Source: CAYMYN01 sp964394665 (GTDB lineage: Bacteria; Planctomycetota; UBA1135; GCA-002686595). Taken from it: DNA of 32,734 bases. Shown here in pieces: positions 32,008 through 32,734 of the stretch. The position numbers and the translations under genes are program-made. The notes under the pieces are model-generated. The model saw only the letters and a list, made by a program, of their open reading frames with translations, made no database searches and was not told where the DNA came from. The stretch covers positions 1 to 32,734 of the forward strand of contig CAYMYN010000042.1 of the NCBI GenBank assembly GCA_964394665.1. Reading direction: 5' to 3'. Numbering within the stretch: position 1 is the first letter of the stretch; each line of letters begins with the position of its first letter.

Positions 32008-32734
32008 TCGGCGGCGGCGAACTGCAGCTCGTACAGGCGCCGGTAGGGGCCGTCGGCGGCCAGCAGATCGTCGTGGCTTCCCTGCTCGACCAGCCGGCCC
32101 TTGTGCAGGACCAGGATGCGATCCACGTCGCGGATGGTCGAGAGGCGGTGCGCGATCACCAGCGAGGTCCGGCCGCGGGTGACCTCGCCCACCGCCTCCT
32201 GCAGGAGGTGCTCGGTGTGGGTGTCGACGTTGCTGGTCGCCTCGTCGAGGGCCAGCACCGGCGGCGCGACGGCCATCACCCGCGCGAAGGCCACGAGCTG
32301 GCGCTCGCCCGAGGAGAGGTTCGCGCCGCGCTCGCGCACCGGCTCGCGGTAGCCGCGCGGGAAGCGCGCCACGACCGCGTCGAGGTGCAGCCGTCCGGCG
32401 GCGGCGAGCGCCTGATCGTCGTCGATCTCGGGGTGTCCCAGGCGCACGTTCTCGAGCACGTCCCCGCCGAACAGGAACACGTCCTGGGGCACGATGCCGA
32501 CGCGCCGGCGCAGGTCGGCCAGGGCGTAGTCGCGCACGTCGACGCCGTCGAGCAGGATGCGCCCGCCGGTCACGTCGTACAGGCGCGTCAAGAGCCGCAG
32601 GATGGTCGACTTCCCCGCGCCGGTCGCGCCGACGATGGCCACGCGCTCGCCGGGGGCGACGCGGAAGGAGAGACCCTGGAGCACCGGCTGGGCCGGGTCG
32701 TAGCCGAAGGTCACGTCCTCGAACACGATCTCGC
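32004..32734 (-). CDS. ABC exporter, C-terminal ATPase domain, truncated by window edge
   Basis: The frame is open to the right edge, so the N-terminal membrane domain lies beyond the window; the visible part of about 243 residues is a complete nucleotide-binding domain. Motifs: FEDVTFGYDPAQPVLQGLSF A-loop region, Walker A GATGAGKST, Q-loop VPQDVFLFGG, signature LSSGERQL, Walker B VLALDEATSNVD, and switch His in VIAHRLSTI. This wording (including TSNVD and RLSTI) is typical of MsbA/MdlB-type exporters, half-transporters that flip lipids or export drugs or peptides. The signature Gly-Glu-Arg-Gln is a mild variant of the usual GQRQ. The stop overlaps the antiporter start by 4 nt, so the two are translationally coupled. 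Substrate is unknown. Confidence 0.92.
   Translation of the reverse strand, partial: EIVFEDVTFGYDPAQPVLQGLSFRVAPGERVAIVGATGAGKSTILRLLTRLYDVTGGRILLDGVDVRDYALADLRRRVGIVPQDVFLFGGDVLENVRLGHPEIDDDQALAAAGRLHLDAVVARFPRGYREPVRERGANLSSGERQLVAFARVMAVAPPVLALDEATSNVDTHTEHLLQEAVGEVTRGRTSLVIAHRLSTIRDVDRILVLHKGRLVEQGSHDDLLAADGPYRRLYELQFAAAE

Overview
The window is a high-GC (roughly 70% or more), gene-dense piece of bacterial chromosome with 21 clear protein-coding genes, one candidate short leader ORF and no RNA genes, CRISPR arrays or insertion sequences that I can see. The gene content points to a Planctomycetota-like organism: a sulfatase, an FG-GAP/ASPIC-UnbV (CRTAC1-type) lipoprotein, a c-type cytochrome followed by a beta-propeller/DUF1080 protein, a pyruvate:ferredoxin oxidoreductase paired with a dihydroorotate-dehydrogenase-like gene, and a very large membrane protein with a spermidine-synthase-like core. 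This placement is inference from family content; no marker gene is present.

Layout. 1-740: 3' end of a sulfatase. 845-1984: a FemAB/GNAT-fold protein like those linked to exosortase/PEP-CTERM systems. 2090-5585: NADP-malic enzyme (maeB) followed 7 nt later by a membrane-anchored SGNH hydrolase. 5802-8360: membrane protein with a SAM-binding spermidine-synthase-like core. 8455-12285: HAD phosphatase plus phnD-phnC-phnE, a tightly coupled uptake operon for a phosphorus oxyanion or phosphonate. 12304-13077 (minus): ferredoxin/flavodoxin-NADP reductase, divergent from 13273-17882, a pyruvate:ferredoxin oxidoreductase and a DHOD-like flavoprotein overlapping by 4 nt. 17883-18025: convergent intergenic region with a terminator-like structure, an 11-bp tandem repeat and a perfect palindrome. 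18026-21069 (minus): cyclase-family protein, SlyD-type FKBP, RecQ helicase. 21151-27734: candidate leader peptide, CRTAC1 lipoprotein, TPR lipoprotein, cytochrome c, propeller/DUF1080 protein. 27769-29448: ABC1/UbiB kinase-like protein. 29491-32734 (minus): cation/proton antiporter with Usp and EIIA-like domains, behind the ATPase end of an ABC exporter.

How the genes may work together. Malic enzyme feeds pyruvate and NADPH, PFOR turns pyruvate into acetyl-CoA and reduced ferredoxin, and the divergent ferredoxin-NADP reductase can move those electrons to NADPH. The 21.1-27.7 kb cluster encodes exported or lipid-anchored proteins and looks like an envelope system that couples oxidation (cytochrome, propeller) with a keto-glycoside hydrolase-like domain. 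Its substrate is unknown, and I regard it as the best candidate here for an undescribed system.

Regulatory signals. Eight gene or operon heads carry a TA[G/T]NNT hexamer in otherwise TA-poor intergenic DNA. In three cases it ends 8-9 nt before a start codon, as expected for leaderless transcripts. Genes at operon heads lack Shine-Dalgarno sequences, whereas several operon-internal genes have purine-rich ones, and seven gene junctions consist of 4-nt overlaps or gaps of 3-7 nt.
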